From: Prorocentrum cordatum
Lineage: Eukaryota; Sar; Dinophyceae; Prorocentrales; Prorocentraceae
NCBI GenBank assembly: GCA_963575745.1
Contig: CAUYUJ010019093.1
Coordinates: 564,854 to 628,853, forward strand
DNA: 64,000 bases
Direction of reading: 5' to 3'
Shown: positions 51,515 through 63,950 of the stretch, one piece after another
Position numbering within the stretch: position 1 is the first letter of the stretch
Layout of the letters: every line of letters begins with the position of its first letter
Notes under the pieces: model-generated
The model's database searches: none
Seen by the model: only the letters and a program-made list of their open reading frames with translations
What the model was told of the DNA's origin: nothing
Translations under genes and position numbers: made by a program

Positions 51515-52014
51515 CACTGGCTCCGCCAACGTTTTCGTCATCCCGCTGATGCTGCTGGCACGATCACGAAGGAAACGGGCAATGAACGAAAAGAGCTCTA
51601 GACGTATGCCGCCGTTGTCCACTCACTGAGGCCCTCAATGGGCCCTGGGACCGCCCATAAGATACAAAAAGGTGGTCCTGGGGGGAAACCATGGGGTCTC
51701 GAACCCTGAGTTTTGTAGGGGGCAAGTCTTGAAACATGTTCGTCGTAAGAACGACTAATGGCCCTTGCGCCCGATTGAAGGCCCCTGAGCCGGAGCAAGC
51801 CCGAAATCATACTGAACCGGGGAATCAAGCCGGACTCAACAATATTAAGCGGGATTCTTTCAGACGAAGATCTGTCGGATTCGACCAGTTTTTTCGACTA
51901 CGGAATGCCCAGCACCGATGCTGCATTGGACCTCCCAAGAATTGCATCCGAACGACAGCACAGGCGCCGGACACGTCTTGTCCTCCAGCTGATGCCACTA
52001 TCAGGACGAAGCTA
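51515..52014. other. No gene; one RNA polymerase III B-box-like motif
   Basis: On the minus strand near 51713-51703, GGTTCGAGACC fits a B box. I could not fold a cloverleaf around it. Confidence 0.3.
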
Positions 52015-52165
52015 GGACTGGAACAACATCGGACCAGGACAAATCGGGGGATCTCTGAGACCTGACAGCTCTGCAAAAGAATCGGGCGCCGCGGCCGTTC
52101 CAGAGCGCTGAGGAACCCTCCGAGAGCGTTCGGGCAAACGCTGGAGCGATAGATCCCAGTCCCGG
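52015..52165 (-). mobile_element. Family E relic
   Basis: GGGCGCCGCGGCCGTTCCAG, CGAGAGCGTTCGGGC and AACGCTGGAGCGATAGATCC align with the complement of family E but with many changes. Confidence 0.55.
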
Positions 52166-52291
52166 CCCCGCCCAGGCTCGAAGAACATCGGCGTACCCCG
52201 TGCCAAGAGCATGTCACTGCAAGGACACTTGCGGAATCCACATTTCCATGAGATGTATGTTCCGCTGCTCGCCATGGAGGAAACGCGAGGA

Positions 52292-52464
52292 TAAAACAGG
52301 GCTAGGATCGGGATAAATCGCTCCAGAGCGTTCCGGAGCGCTCTCAGAGCGTTCCGGAACGCTCTGGAGCGGCCGCGGCGCCCAATACATCCTCCAAACC
52401 CGCCGATTCTCAGAGATTTCGAGATATCCCGATCCGATTTTGTCCCGATCTTCGCGTCGTTTGA
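52292..52464 (+). mobile_element. Family E element, copy 4 (173 bp)
   Basis: TAAAACAGGGCTAGGATCGG start, CGATCTTCGCGTCGTTTGA end, flanked by GAGGA on both sides (52287-52291 and 52465-52469), a possible 5-bp target-site duplication. Confidence 0.88.
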
Positions 52465-53879
52465 GAGGAGCATGAGGAGAGAGGAGGAGGAAGGGATGAG
52501 GCTGGGACGGTTCGACAGAGCGCTCACTCGACTGGCTGGCGCCCAAACGCACCCGCAGTGCGCTCTGCCGGACCAAAGCCGTCGGAGGGCGAGGGAGAGG
52601 GCAGGGACCATGGAATCCTCAGAGGACGTCGGGGGGAGTGATCCGGCATGGGACTTCGGGTGACTTCGCAGCAGGACCGAGCGGAGAGAGGAGGGGGGAG
52701 CGAGGGGGGAGGAAGAGAAGGAGAGGAGGACTGTGCGGGAGATGGGAGAGAACGGAGGGCAAATGTCAAGGGTTCGTACTGGGAGGTCAGGGGGGATTCC
52801 CGCCTCCCTTCTCATCTTGGTCGTTATCGTCCTACTCCTGCCGATCCACTCGTCCTCTCCCCTGCTAATCCCCTCCTCCTCCTCGTGCTGGTATTCAGCG
52901 ACGTTTTCCTCATGCGACAATTTCCTCCTGCTCTTCGTCCTCCCCCCCCTCCTCAGTACCGCTCCTCACCATTCTCGTCCACTGTTCCCCCGTTCCCTCC
53001 TCCGAGTTCTCAACCCCCCACACGTTTCCCTCCCTCCCTCCATTATCCGCCTCTGAGGATTTGGAGGAGCTGGGCTTCCCTTTGCCCCTCGTTCCCCTCC
53101 TCCTCATCCTCCGTTCAGTCAACAGATTTCGTCGGGCGCTGCCCAGCGTGGAGGTGAGACTCCTGTGGGGTACTGGCTGAGCTGGAACCCTTCAGTGCAC
53201 TTAATTTGCAGGAGTAAGGGGAAGCCCTGGATCAACAGCAGGCTCTTGCAGAGCTCGACCGCGCATACAACTTATAGAGATGAGATAAGACTGGTGGGCC
53301 ACCAGCTCCGTTGGGCGACTGCGCGGCTTGACCGCGGTGCCCGAGTGGCAGAGAATTCTGGGGCGAAGGCGAAGCTCCAGGACTCCCGCGCTCCGCTGGC
53401 TCGCAGGCGACGGCGGCCAGAGTGAAGCGTCATGTGTGGCCCCTGTGCTGCGGCCTCTCCTCGTCTGCTCCAGGCCTCGGAACAAATTGGCGAACACTCA
53501 TGATGCCACATTCGTCTGTCAACGGCCCCCCCTCCCCCCGATGTGCAAAGTTGGCGGTGGGTCTGATGAGATGCACTGCGACCGCAGGTTCCCCCGCGCG
53601 TGCCAACGTTGAGGTTGGGGGGGAGGGGGAGTGTTCAGTAATCGTTTCCCTCTACCGTCTCTCTATTCCCCAGTCAGTGCTTGCATTGAAGGGTTCCTCC
53701 AGCGAATGTTGCAAGATTTGACGAACAAAAAACCCAGCCGATTGCGGCAAGCGGCCCGGCTCCCGGGTTCCCTGTTCCGGGTCCCCCGGTTGCCGGCTGC
53801 CGGCTCCGGGCCGATGTCGGCGGGCGGCGGGGCTTCCAGGTTCGAGGGTTCCAGGGTTCTTGGTCGATATCCTAATCGA
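52465..53879. other. No gene recognised
   Basis: Purine-rich 52465-52500 and 52680-52760, pyrimidine-rich 52800-53060, then mixed DNA. No frame with recognisable motifs. Confidence 0.35.
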
Positions 53880-54110
53880 TCGGTCTCACCAACGATCTCA
53901 TTGCCCACCTCACAGTCGATCTCACTGTCGAATTCACATTCAGAGTCGAGCTCACCACAGATCGCACGAGCGATCTCACGATCGAGCTCATTGAATCGAC
54001 TTCACTATCGGTCTCACGATCGAAGTGCTATAATCGTTCTCACTATCGATCCCGCTATCGATCACACTATGGATCGCACACTCGATCTCAATATCCATAT
54101 CACTAATTTT
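53880..54110 (+). repeat. GATCTCAC(T/G)ATC degenerate minisatellite
   Basis: About 20 irregular 10-13 bp units of CGATCTCAC/ATCGAGCTCA type. Confidence 0.7.
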
Positions 54111-54204
54111 CAAACCGTCCGCTGATTGGGCGTTTCTGTGGTGTGATATCCGTTCCTCCCTGCCCCTCTCTGCTCCCCCCAGTCATCACTTCCTCTGCTC
54201 CCAC

Positions 54205-56184
54205 GCTTTGTTGGTTTCAGCACTCTAAGGGGAGCGGCGGGGGGGTATTTCACTCGGCCCCTTTCGCGGGATTTTGTGGGGATGTCTCAGGCGGTTTGGC
54301 CATTTTCTCTTCCAACATGTTTCGCTTTTGGAGCAGATTTGGAGGATGTCTCAAGCGATTCGCTGGTTTCAGCACTCCAAGGGGAACGGCGGGGGGGTAT
54401 TTCACTCGGCCCCTTTCGCGGGATTTTGCGGGGATGTCTCAGGCGGATTGGCCATTTTCTCTTCCAACATGTTTCGCTTTCGGAGCAGAGTTGGAGGACG
54501 TTCGCGCCCAGTTTGCGGGGATGTCTCAGGCGGTTTGGCCGTTATGATGCTGGGCATCTGTCGTTTTCGGAGCAGTTTTGGGAGGATGGCTCAGGCGATT
54601 TGCTGGTTTCAGCACTCCCAAGGAGGAGGAGGAGGAGGAGGAGGAGGAGGAGGAAGAGGAGAAGGAGGAGGAAGCGAGGAGGAGGAGGAAGAGGACGAGG
54701 AGGAGGAGGAGGAGGAGGACAGCATGAACACGGTAGGAGCGAAAGCAGGAAGGGGAGGATGATGATGATGATGATGAGGAGGACGTGGGCAACTCGAGTA
54801 GCCAGGGCCAGACGATCGAGGTTCGATGTTCCAAGGCTTTAGGTTTTACTCAAACGATTCCGCCTCACTCTCCTTCGCTCTCCGCTCTCCTTCACTCTTC
54901 TGCAATCATACTCACTCATGCTCAGACTCAGTCACACGCAGGCTCACTCGCACTTAGACTCGCTCATATCCATACTTAAACTTACTCACGCTCAGACTCA
55001 CGCTCAGAACCACTCATACTCGGACTCGCTCCTGCTCAGACTCATCATCCTTCGGTCCGCTCAAACGCAGACCGACTCACACTCAGACTGCCTCACATCC
55101 ATACCCAATCACGCTCGGCTCACTCGCACTCATATTCATTAACACACACTTTTTCTCACACTCAGACCCACTCAAGCCCAGACTCACTCATGCTCAGACT
55201 CATCCTGCTGCGATCCGCTCAGTCACAGACTGCTTCACACTCAGATTCGTCCATACTCAGACCCACTCGCACACAGACGCACTCGCGCTCACATTTACTC
55301 ACACGCATACCCACTCAAACCCAGGCTCAATCGCACCCAGATTAACTCACACTCAGAATCAGTCGCTCTCAGTCTTGCTTTTGGTCGCACTCATGCTTGC
55401 AGACTGTGGGAATGTCTCGAGCGAGCGGCTCGCCCTCACACACAGGCGCTCATTGACAGGTATCAATAGAAAGACGTACCAAGATAATGGGATACACATA
55501 TGGGAAGCCCCGCGTCGAGCAACTATTGGCGGACCGCGCCGGAGGAACAGAGAGAGAACACATCACCACCTCACCTCCTCTCACTCAAACGCCCCTCAGA
55601 CTCAGTCATCGGTCAAACTCCCTCATCACTCAGACTCAGTCAGTCACTCGGACTCACTCATCACTCAGACCCACTCATCACTCAGACTCACTCATCACTC
55701 AGACCCACTCATCACTCGGACTCAGTCATGACTCAGACTCATGGCTCATCACTCAGACTCACTCATCACTCAGACTCACTCATCACTCAGACTCACTCAT
55801 CACTCAGACTCACTCGTACTTGTACTCATACATCCACTACACTCACTCAGGTCCACTCATCGGATGATTCACACACACTGATGTTGAGGATGTCTTGGGC
55901 GATTCTGTGGCTTGAACACTCCTAAGGGGAGCGGCGGGGGCGTATTGCACTCGGCCCCTTTCGCGGATTGTTGTGGGGATGTCTCAGGCGGTTTGGCCAT
56001 TTTCTCTTCCAACATGTTTCGCTTTCGGAACAGTTTGCAAGGATGTCTCAGGCGATTCGCTGGTTTCAGCACTTAAGGGGGGCGGCGGGGGGGTATTTCC
56101 CTCGGCCCGTTCCGCGGATTTGTGTGGGGATGTCTCAGGCGGTTGTGCCTTTTTCTTCTCCAACATGTTCCGCTTCCGGAGCAC
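54205..56184 (+). repeat. Composite satellite, plus-oriented arm
   Basis: Order: about 153-bp modules (54205-54622) with GGGGATGTCTCAGGCGG and AACATGTTTCGCTTTCGG; GGA tract (54623-54722); block with CAACTCGAGTAGCCAGGGCC and GATCGAGGTTCGATGTTCC; CACTCAGACT array (54900-55370); block with GGAATGTCTCGAGCGAGCGG and CCCCGCGTCGAGCAA; 17-bp ACTCATCACTCAGACTC array (55600-55860); then modules again (55885-56184). Frames are open only because of the repeats. Confidence 0.88.
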
Positions 56185-56760
56185 ACTTGGAGGAGGAGGA
56201 GGAGGAGGAAGGAGGAGGAGGAGGAGGAGGAGGAGGAGGACCACAGGAGGAGGAGGAGGAGGAGGAGGAGGAGGAGGAGGAGGAGGAGGAGCAGGACCAG
56301 AGGGAGGATGGGAAAGGATGATGAGGAGGAGGCAGGGGAGGCAGGAGGACGGCAAGTCTTCTCTCTTCCTCTTTTCCTTCATTCCGACGGATGAGGAGGA
56401 GGAGGAGGAGGAGGAGGAGGAGGAGGAGGCGGAGCCAGGTGGCTGAGGGGAGGTGTAGGAGGAGGAAGAGGTGGAGAAGGAGGAGGAGGAGGAGGACCAG
56501 GAGGAGGAGGAGGAGGAGCAGGACCAGGAGGACGAGGAAAAGGATGAGGATGAGGAGGAGCAGGATTAGGAGGAGGAGGAGGAGGAGGCAGGGGAGGCAG
56601 GAGGACGGCAAGTCTTCGCTCTTCCTCTTTCCATCCCCCGACGGATGATGAGGAGGAGGACCGAAAACCAGGAGGAGGAGGAGGAGGAGGAGGAGGAGGA
56701 AGACGAGGAGGGGGACCAGGAGGAGGGGGAGGAGGATGAGGAGGAGGAGGAGGAGGATTA
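56185..56760 (+). repeat. GGA tract at the centre of the mirror
   Basis: About 575 bp of GGA with two near-identical AGGACGGCAAGTCTTC(G/T)CTC insertions (56346 and 56602) that also duplicate the surrounding purine sequence. Confidence 0.92.
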
Positions 56761-59700
56761 CTCGACGCGGGGCTCCCCATATGTGCATTTCATTCTCTTG
56801 ATATCTGCCAATGGGCGCCAGGTGTGCGAGGGCGAACCGCTCGCTCGAGACATTCCCACACTCTGCAAGCATGAGTGCGACCAATAGCAAAGCTGAGAGC
56901 GACTGATTCTGAGTGTGAGTTAATCTGGGTGCGATTAAGCCTGGGTTTGAGTGGGTATGCGTGTGAGCAAAGCTGAGCGCGAGCGCGTCTGTGTGCGAGT
57001 GGGTCTGAGTATGGACGAATCTGAGTGTGAACCAGTCTGTGATTGAGCGGATCGCAGCAGGATGAAATGAGAGCATGAATGAGTCTGGGCTTGAGTGGGT
57101 CTGAGTGTGAAAGAAGTGTGTGTTAATGAATCTGCGTGCGAATGAGCCGGGTGTGATTGGGTATGGATGTGAGGCAGTCTGAGTGTGAGTCGGTCTGCGT
57201 TTGAGCGGACCGAAGGATGATGAGTCTGAGCAGGAGCGAGTCCGAGTATGAGAGGCTCTGAGCGTGAGTCTGAGTGCGAGTAAGTTTAAGTATGGGTATG
57301 AGCGAGTCTAAGTGCGAGTGAACCTGCGTGTGACTGAGTTTGAGTATGAGTGAGTATGAATGTAGAAGAGTGAAGGAGAGCGGGGGGCGAAGGAGAGTGA
57401 GGCGGAAGCGTTTGAATAAAACCTAAAGCTTTGGAGCATCGAACCTCGATCGTCTGGCCCTCGCTACTCGAGTTGCCCACGTCCTCCTCCTCCTCCTCCT
57501 CCTCCTCCTCCTCCTCCTCCTCATCAGCATCAGCATCATCATCCTCCCCTTCCTGCTTCTGCTCCTACCGTTTTCATGCTCCTCCTCCTCCTCCTCCTCC
57601 TCCTCCTCGTCCTCGTCCTCGTCCTCGTCCTCATCCTCCTCGTTTCCTCCTCCTCCTCCTCCTCCTTTCCTCCTCCTCCTCCTCCTCCTCCTCCTCTCCT
57701 CCTCCTCCTCCTCCTCGTCCTCCTCCTCTTCCTCCTCCTCCTCCTCCTTTTCCTCCTCCTCCTCCTCCTCCTCCTCCTCCTCGTCCTCCTCCTCTTTGGG
57801 AGCGCTGAAACCAGCAAATGGCCCGAGACCTCCTCCCAAAATTGTTCCGAAAACGACAAATGCCCAGCAACATAACGGCCAAACCGCCTGAGATATCCCC
57901 GCAAACTTGGCGCGAACGTCATCCCAATCTGCTCCGAAAGCGAAGACGCTGGAAGAGAAAATGGCCAAACCGCCTGAGACATCGCGACGAAATCCCCCGC
58001 CGCTCCCCTTACAATGCTGAAACCAGCGAATCGCCTGAGACATCCTCCAAATCTGTATCAGAAGCGAAACATGCTGGAAAAGAACATGGCCAAACCGCCT
58101 GACACATCCCCACAAATTCCCGCGAAAGGGGCCGAGTGAAATACCCCCTCGCCGCTCCCCTTACAGTGCTGAAACTAGCGAATCGCTTTGGACATCCTCC
58201 AAATCTGCCCCGAAAGCGAAACATGTTGGAAGAGAAAATGGCCAAACCGCCTGAGACATCGCGACAAAATCCCGCGAAAAGGGGCCGAATGAAATACCCC
58301 CCCGCCGCTCCCCGTAGGAGTGCTGAGACGAGCGAATCGCCTGAGACATCCTCCAAATCTGCTCCGAAAGCGAAACATGTTGGACGAAAATTACTCGACG
58401 CGGGGCTCCCCATATGTGCATCTCATTATCTTGGTACGTTTGTCTCTTGATATGTGTCAATGAGTGCCTGTGTGTGAGGGCGAACCGCTCGCTCGAGACA
58501 TTCCCACAGTCTGCAAGCATGAGTGCGACCAAAAGCAAGACTGAGAGCGACTGATTCTGAGTGTGAGTTAATCTGGGTGCGATTGAGCCTGGGTTTGAGT
58601 GGGTATGCGTGTAAATATGAGCGCGAGTGCGTCTGTGTGCGAGTGGGTCTGAATATGGACGAATCTTAGTGTGAGCCGGTCAGACATGTTGGAAAAGAAC
58701 ATCTGTTCCGAAAGCGAAAAATGTTGGAAGAGATAATGGCCAAACCGCCTGAGACATCCCCACAAAATCCCGCGAAAGGGGCCGAGTGAAATACCCTACC
58801 GCCGCTCCCCTTAGAGTGCCGAACCAGTGAATCGCCTGAGACATCCTCCAAATCTGCTCTGAAAGCGAAACATGTTGGAAGAGAAAATGGCCAAACCGCC
58901 TGAGACATCCCCACAAAATCCCGCGAAAGGGGCCGAGTGAAATACCCCCCCGCCGCTCCCCTCAGGACTGCTGAAACCAGCGAATCGCCTGAGACATCCT
59001 CCAAATCCAGTCCGAAAGCGAAACATGTTGGAAGAGAACATGGCCAAACCGCCTGACACATCCCGGCAAAACCATACGAAAGGGGCCGAGTGAAATACCC
59101 CACCGCCGCCCGCCGCAGAGTCCTGAGACGAGCGAATCGCCTGAGACATCCTCCAAATCTGCTCCGAAAGCGACACATGTTGGAAGAGAAAACGGCCAAA
59201 CCGCCTGAGAAATCCCCTCAACATTCCGCGAACGGGGCCGAATGAAATACCCCCCCGCCGCCCCCCTTAGAGCGCTGAAACCAGCGAATCGCTTGAGACA
59301 TCCTCCAAATGAGCTCCGAAAGCGAAACACGCTGGAAGAGAAAATGGACAAACCGCCTGAGACATCCCCACACAATCCCGCGAACGGGACCCCGTGAAAT
59401 ACCCCCCCCGCCGCTCCCCTTAGGAGTGCTGAGACAACCGAATCGCCTGACACATCCTCAACATCACTGTGGAGCCATCCGATGAGTGGACCTGATTGAG
59501 TGTGGTGAATGTATGCGTACAAGTACGAGTGAGTCTGAGTGATGAGTGAGTCTGAGTGATGAGTGAGTCTGAGTGATGAGTGATGAGTCTGAATCATGAC
59601 TGAGTCCGTGTGATGAGTGAGTCTGAGTGATGAGTGAGTCTGAATGATGAATGGGTATGAGTGATGAGTGAGTCTGAGTGAAGAGTGAGTCTGAGTGATG

Positions 59701-62214
59701 AGTGAGTCTGCGTGATGAGTGAGTCTGAGTGGGTCTGAATGAGAGGAGGTGAGGGTGTTCCTGTTCTCCTGTGTCCCTCCGGCGCGGTCTGCCAATAAGA
59801 AGAAAACAATGTTTAGGATATGGGGAAAAGGCAAGATTGTCTGAGACATCCCCACAATAGCTCGACGCGGGGCCCCCCACATGTGCATCCCATTTTCTTG
59901 GAACGTCTTTCTCTTGATCTATGTCAATGAACGCCTGTGTGCGAGAGCGAACCGTTCGCTCGAGACACCCTCACAGTCTGCAAGCATGACTGCGACCAAT
60001 AGCCAATCTGAGAGCGACGGATTCTGAGTGTGAGTTAGTATGGGTGCGATTGAGCCTGGGTGTGCGTGGGTATGCGTGTGAGCAAATATGAATGCGAATG
60101 CGTATGTATGCGAGTGGGTCTGAGTATGGACGAATCTGAGTGTGAGCCAGTCTGTGATTGAGCGGATCGCAGCAGGATGAGTCTGAGCATGAGCGAGTCT
60201 GGGCTTGAGTGGGTCTGGGTGTGAGAACGAGTGTGTGCTAATGAATCGGAGTGCGAGTGAGCCGAATGTGATTGGGTATGGATGTGAGGCAGTCTGAGTG
60301 TGAGTCGGTCTGCGTTTGAGCGGACCGAAGGATGATGAGTCTGAGCAGGAGCGAGTCTGAGCATGAGTGGTTCTGAGCGTGAGCCTGAAGATTGAGAGAG
60401 AAGGAGAGCGCGGAGCGAAGGAGAGTGAGGCGGAAACGGTTGAGTAAAACCTAAAGCTTTGGAACATCGAACCTCGTCTGGCCCTCGCTACTCGAGTTGC
60501 CCACGTTCTCCCCCTCCTCAACCTCCTCCTCCTCCTCCTCCTCCTCCTCCTCATCATCATCATCAGCAGCATCCCCTTCCTGCTTCTGCTCCTACCGTGT
60601 TCATGCTGTCCTCCTTTTCATCCTCCTCCTCCTCCTCGTCCTCGTCCTCCTCCTCGTTTCCTCCTTCTCTTCCTCCTCATCCTCCTCATCCTCCTCATCC
60701 TCCTCTTCCTCCTCCTCCTCCTCCTCCTCCTCCTCCTCCTCCTTGGGAGTGCTGAAACCAGCATATCGCCTGAGACATCCTCACAAAATTGCTCCGACAA
60801 CGACAGATGCCCAGCATCATAACGGCCACACCGCCTGAGACATCCCCGCAAACTGGGCGCAAACAAATCTGTTCCGAAAGCGAAACATGTTGAAAGAGAC
60901 AATGGCCAAACCGCCTGAGACATCCCCACAACATTCCGCGAAAGGGGCCGAGTGAACTACCCCGCCGCCGCTCCTCGTAGAGTGCTGAAGCTAGCGAGTC
61001 GCCTGAGACGTCCTCCAAATCTGCTCCGAAAGAGAAACATGTTGGAAGAAAAAACGGCCAAACCGCCTGAGAAATCCCCACAAAATCCCTCGAATGGGGC
61101 CGGGTGAAAATATCCCCCCGCCGCCCCCCTCAGGACAGGTGGAACCAGCGAATCGCCTGAGACATCCCCCAAATCTGATCCGAAAACGAAACATGTTGGA
61201 AAAGACAATGGCCAAACCGCCTGAGACATCCCCACAGAATCCCGCGAAGGGGGCCGAGTGAAATACCCCCCCGCCGCTCCCCTTAGGAGCGCTGAAACCA
61301 GCGAGTCGCATGAGACATCCTCCAAATTTGCTCAGAATGCGAAACATGTTGGAGGAGAGAAAGGCAAACCCGTCTGAGACATCCCCACAATTACTCGACG
61401 CGGAGCTTCCCATATGTGCATCCCATTCTCTTGGTACGTATTTCTCTTGATATCTGTCAATGTGCGCGTATGTGCGAGGGCGAACCGCTCGCTCGAGACA
61501 TTCCCACAGCCTGCAAGCATGAAAGCGACCAATCGCCAATCTGAGAGCGACTGCTTCTGAGTGTGAGTGAATCTGGGGGCGATTGAGCCTGGGTTGGAGT
61601 GGGTATGCGCGTGAGTAAATATGAGCGCGAGCGCGTCTGTGTGCGAGTGGTTCTGAATATGGACGAATATGAGTGTGAGCCAGTCTGTGATTGACCGGAT
61701 CGTAGCATGATGAGTCTGAGCATGAGTGAATCTGGGCTTGAGTGGGTCCGAGTGTGAGAACAAGTGTGTTAAAGAATATGAGTGCGAGTGAGCCGAATGT
61801 GATTGGGTATGGCTGTGAGGCAGTCTGACTGTGAGTCGGTCTGCGTCCGAGCGGACCGAAGGATGATGAGTCTGAGCAGGAGCGAGTCTGAGTATGAGTG
61901 GTTCTGAGCGTGAGTCTGAGCGTGAGAAACTTTAGGTATGGGTATGAGCGAGTCTAATTGCGAGTGAGCCTGCGTGTGGCTGAGTCTGAGTATGAGCGAG
62001 TATGAATGCAGAAGAGTGAGAGAGAGAGCGGGGAACGAAGGAGAGCGAGGCGGAAGCGTTGAGTAAAACCTAAAAACTTTGGAACATCGAACCTCGATCG
62101 TCTGGCCCTGGCTACTCGAAATGCCCACGTTCTCCTCCTTATCCTCCTCCTCCTCCTCCTCCTCCTCCTCCTCCTCCTCCTCCTCCTCCTCCTCCTCCTC
62201 CTCCTCATTCCCCA
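56761..62214 (-). repeat. Composite satellite, minus-oriented arm (four units)
   Basis: The same blocks as the plus arm in reverse complement. ACTCGACGCGG(G/A)GCT junctions lie at 56760, 58393, 59864 (GCTCGACGCGGGGCC) and 61394. TGAGT(C/A)TGAGT arrays: 56890-57370, 58555-58680 (cut short), 60020-60390, 61555-61985. TCC tracts: 57481-57795, 60506-60745, 62133-62212. About 153-bp modules: 57796-58385, 58683-59462, 60746-61388. 17-bp array: 59495-59745. Confidence 0.88.
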
Positions 62215-62335
62215 CATTCTAAGTGGGGTTCTGATTTTCTCTACACCCGCGTCGCACCCGCGTTCACTCACCTCCCCTTCTCTACACCCGCGTCACACCT
62301 GCGTTCCCACCTCACCTCCTCCTTCTCGCTCGTAC
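62215..62335 (-). repeat. Repeat Q, reverse copy
   Basis: AAGTGGGGTTCTGATTTTCT with CTACACCCGCGTC is the complement of the 44990-45020 sequence. The ACACCCGCGTC(G/A)CACC unit is itself repeated. Confidence 0.55.
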
Positions 62336-62485
62336 ACACACCACACCACACCACGCCACATAGCGCCACACCACACCACGCCACACCACAAACCACCACA
62401 CCACACCACACCACACCACACCACACCACACCACACCACACCACACCACACCACACCACACCACACCACACCACACTACACAACA
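62336..62485 (+). repeat. CCACA pentanucleotide tract
   Basis: About 28 pentamers, nearly perfect after 62397. Confidence 0.96.
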
Positions 62486-62514
62486 CCATCCGTGTGTGGC
62501 ACTTTCTCGTCACT

Positions 62515-63950
62515 ACAGGACGTGTGCAGGGAGTGGTCCCTCACCGCGGTCTCTATCCGACCCAGGGTCGCAGGGCGTGGCAGGCGTGGCACTTTCTCGA
62601 CACCATAGGGGGTGCGCAGGGGGTGGTCTCCCACCGCGGCCGCTATCCGTGCCGGTCGTCCAGGGCACAGCAGGCATGGCATATTCTCGACACCATAAGG
62701 GGGTGCGCAGGGGGTGGTCTTTCACCGCGGCCGCTATCCGTGCCGGTCGTCCAGGGCACAGCAGGCATGGCATATTCTCGACACCACGCAGGGGGTGGTC
62801 TCTCACCGGGGTGCGCAGGGGGTGGTCTCTCACCGCGGCCGCTATCCGTGACGGTCGTCCAGGGCACAGCAGGCATGGCATATTCTCGACACCATAGGGG
62901 TGCGCAGGGGGTGGTCTCTCACCGCGGCCGCTATCCGTGACGGTCGTCCAGGGCACAGCAGGCATGACATATTCTCGACACCATAAGGGGGTCAGTGCGC
63001 AAGGGGTGGTCTCTCACCGCGGCCGCTATCCGTGACGTGTTCGTCCAGGGCACAGCAGGCATGCCATCTGTTCGACACTATCAGGGGTGCGCAGGGGGTG
63101 GTCTCTGACCGCGGCCGCTATCCGTGACGGTCGTGCAGGGCACAGCAGGCATGGCATATTTTCGACACTATAGGGGGTGCGCAGGGGGTGGTCTCTCACG
63201 CGGCCGCCGCGGCCGCTATCCGTGACGGTCGTCCAGGGCACAGCAGGCATGGCATATTCTCGACACCATAGGGGGTGCGCCAGGGGTGGTCTCTCACCGC
63301 GGCCGCTATCCGTGACGGTCGTCCAGGGCACAGCAGGCATGGCATATTCTCGACACCATAGGGGGTGCGCAAAGGGTGGTTGGTCTCTCACCGCGGCCGC
63401 TATCCGTGACGTCGTCCAGGGCACAGCAGGCATGCATATTCTCGACACTTTCTCGACACCATAGGGGGTGCGCAGGGTGTGGTCTCTCACCGCGGCCGCT
63501 ATCCGTGCCGGTCGTCCAGGGCACAGCAGGCATGGCATATTCTCGACACCATAGGGGGTGCGCAGGGGGTGGTCTCTCACCGCGGCCGCAATCCGTGCCG
63601 GTCGTCCAAGGCACAGCAGGCATGGCATATTCTCGACACCATAGGGGGTGCGCAGGGGGTGGTCTCTCACCGCGGCCGCTATCCGTGCCGGGCGTCAAGG
63701 GCACAGCAGAGATGGCATATTCTCGACACCGGAGGGGGTGCGCAGGGGGTGGTCTCTCACCGCGGCCGCTATCCGTGACGGTCGCCCAGGCACAGCAGGC
63801 ATGGCATATTCTCGACACCATAGGGGGTTGCGCAGGGGGTGGTCTCTCACCGCGGCCGCTATCCGTGACGGCCGTCCAGGGCACAGCAGGCATGGCATAT
63901 TCTCGACAGCGTAGGGGGTGCGCAAGGGGTGGTCTCTTACCGCGCCATCT
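62515..63950 (+). repeat. 91-bp tandem satellite, about 15 units
   Basis: The unit holds CACCGCGGCCGCTATCCGTG, GGTCGTCCAGGGCACAGCAG and GCATATTCTCGACACCATAG then GGGGTGCGCAGGGGGTGGTC. Units vary from about 85 to 101 bp by small indels. The last unit ends near 63950, just before the window edge. Translations on either strand are repeat artefacts. Confidence 0.95.

Noticed and set aside
51670-51740. tRNA-like sequence on the minus strand
   Set aside because: A B-box match is present, but the T stem pairs over only three bases and no acceptor stem or anticodon arm could be formed.
58811-59888. Repetitive frames with MSQAVWPFSLPTCFAFGA-type units
   Set aside because: They arise from the roughly 153-bp module, which is open in more than one frame and drifts by indels; no start context or protein-level conservation.
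62515-63950. CRISPR-like array of repeated units
   Set aside because: Units are contiguous 91-bp copies with no unique spacers; it is a satellite in a eukaryotic context.
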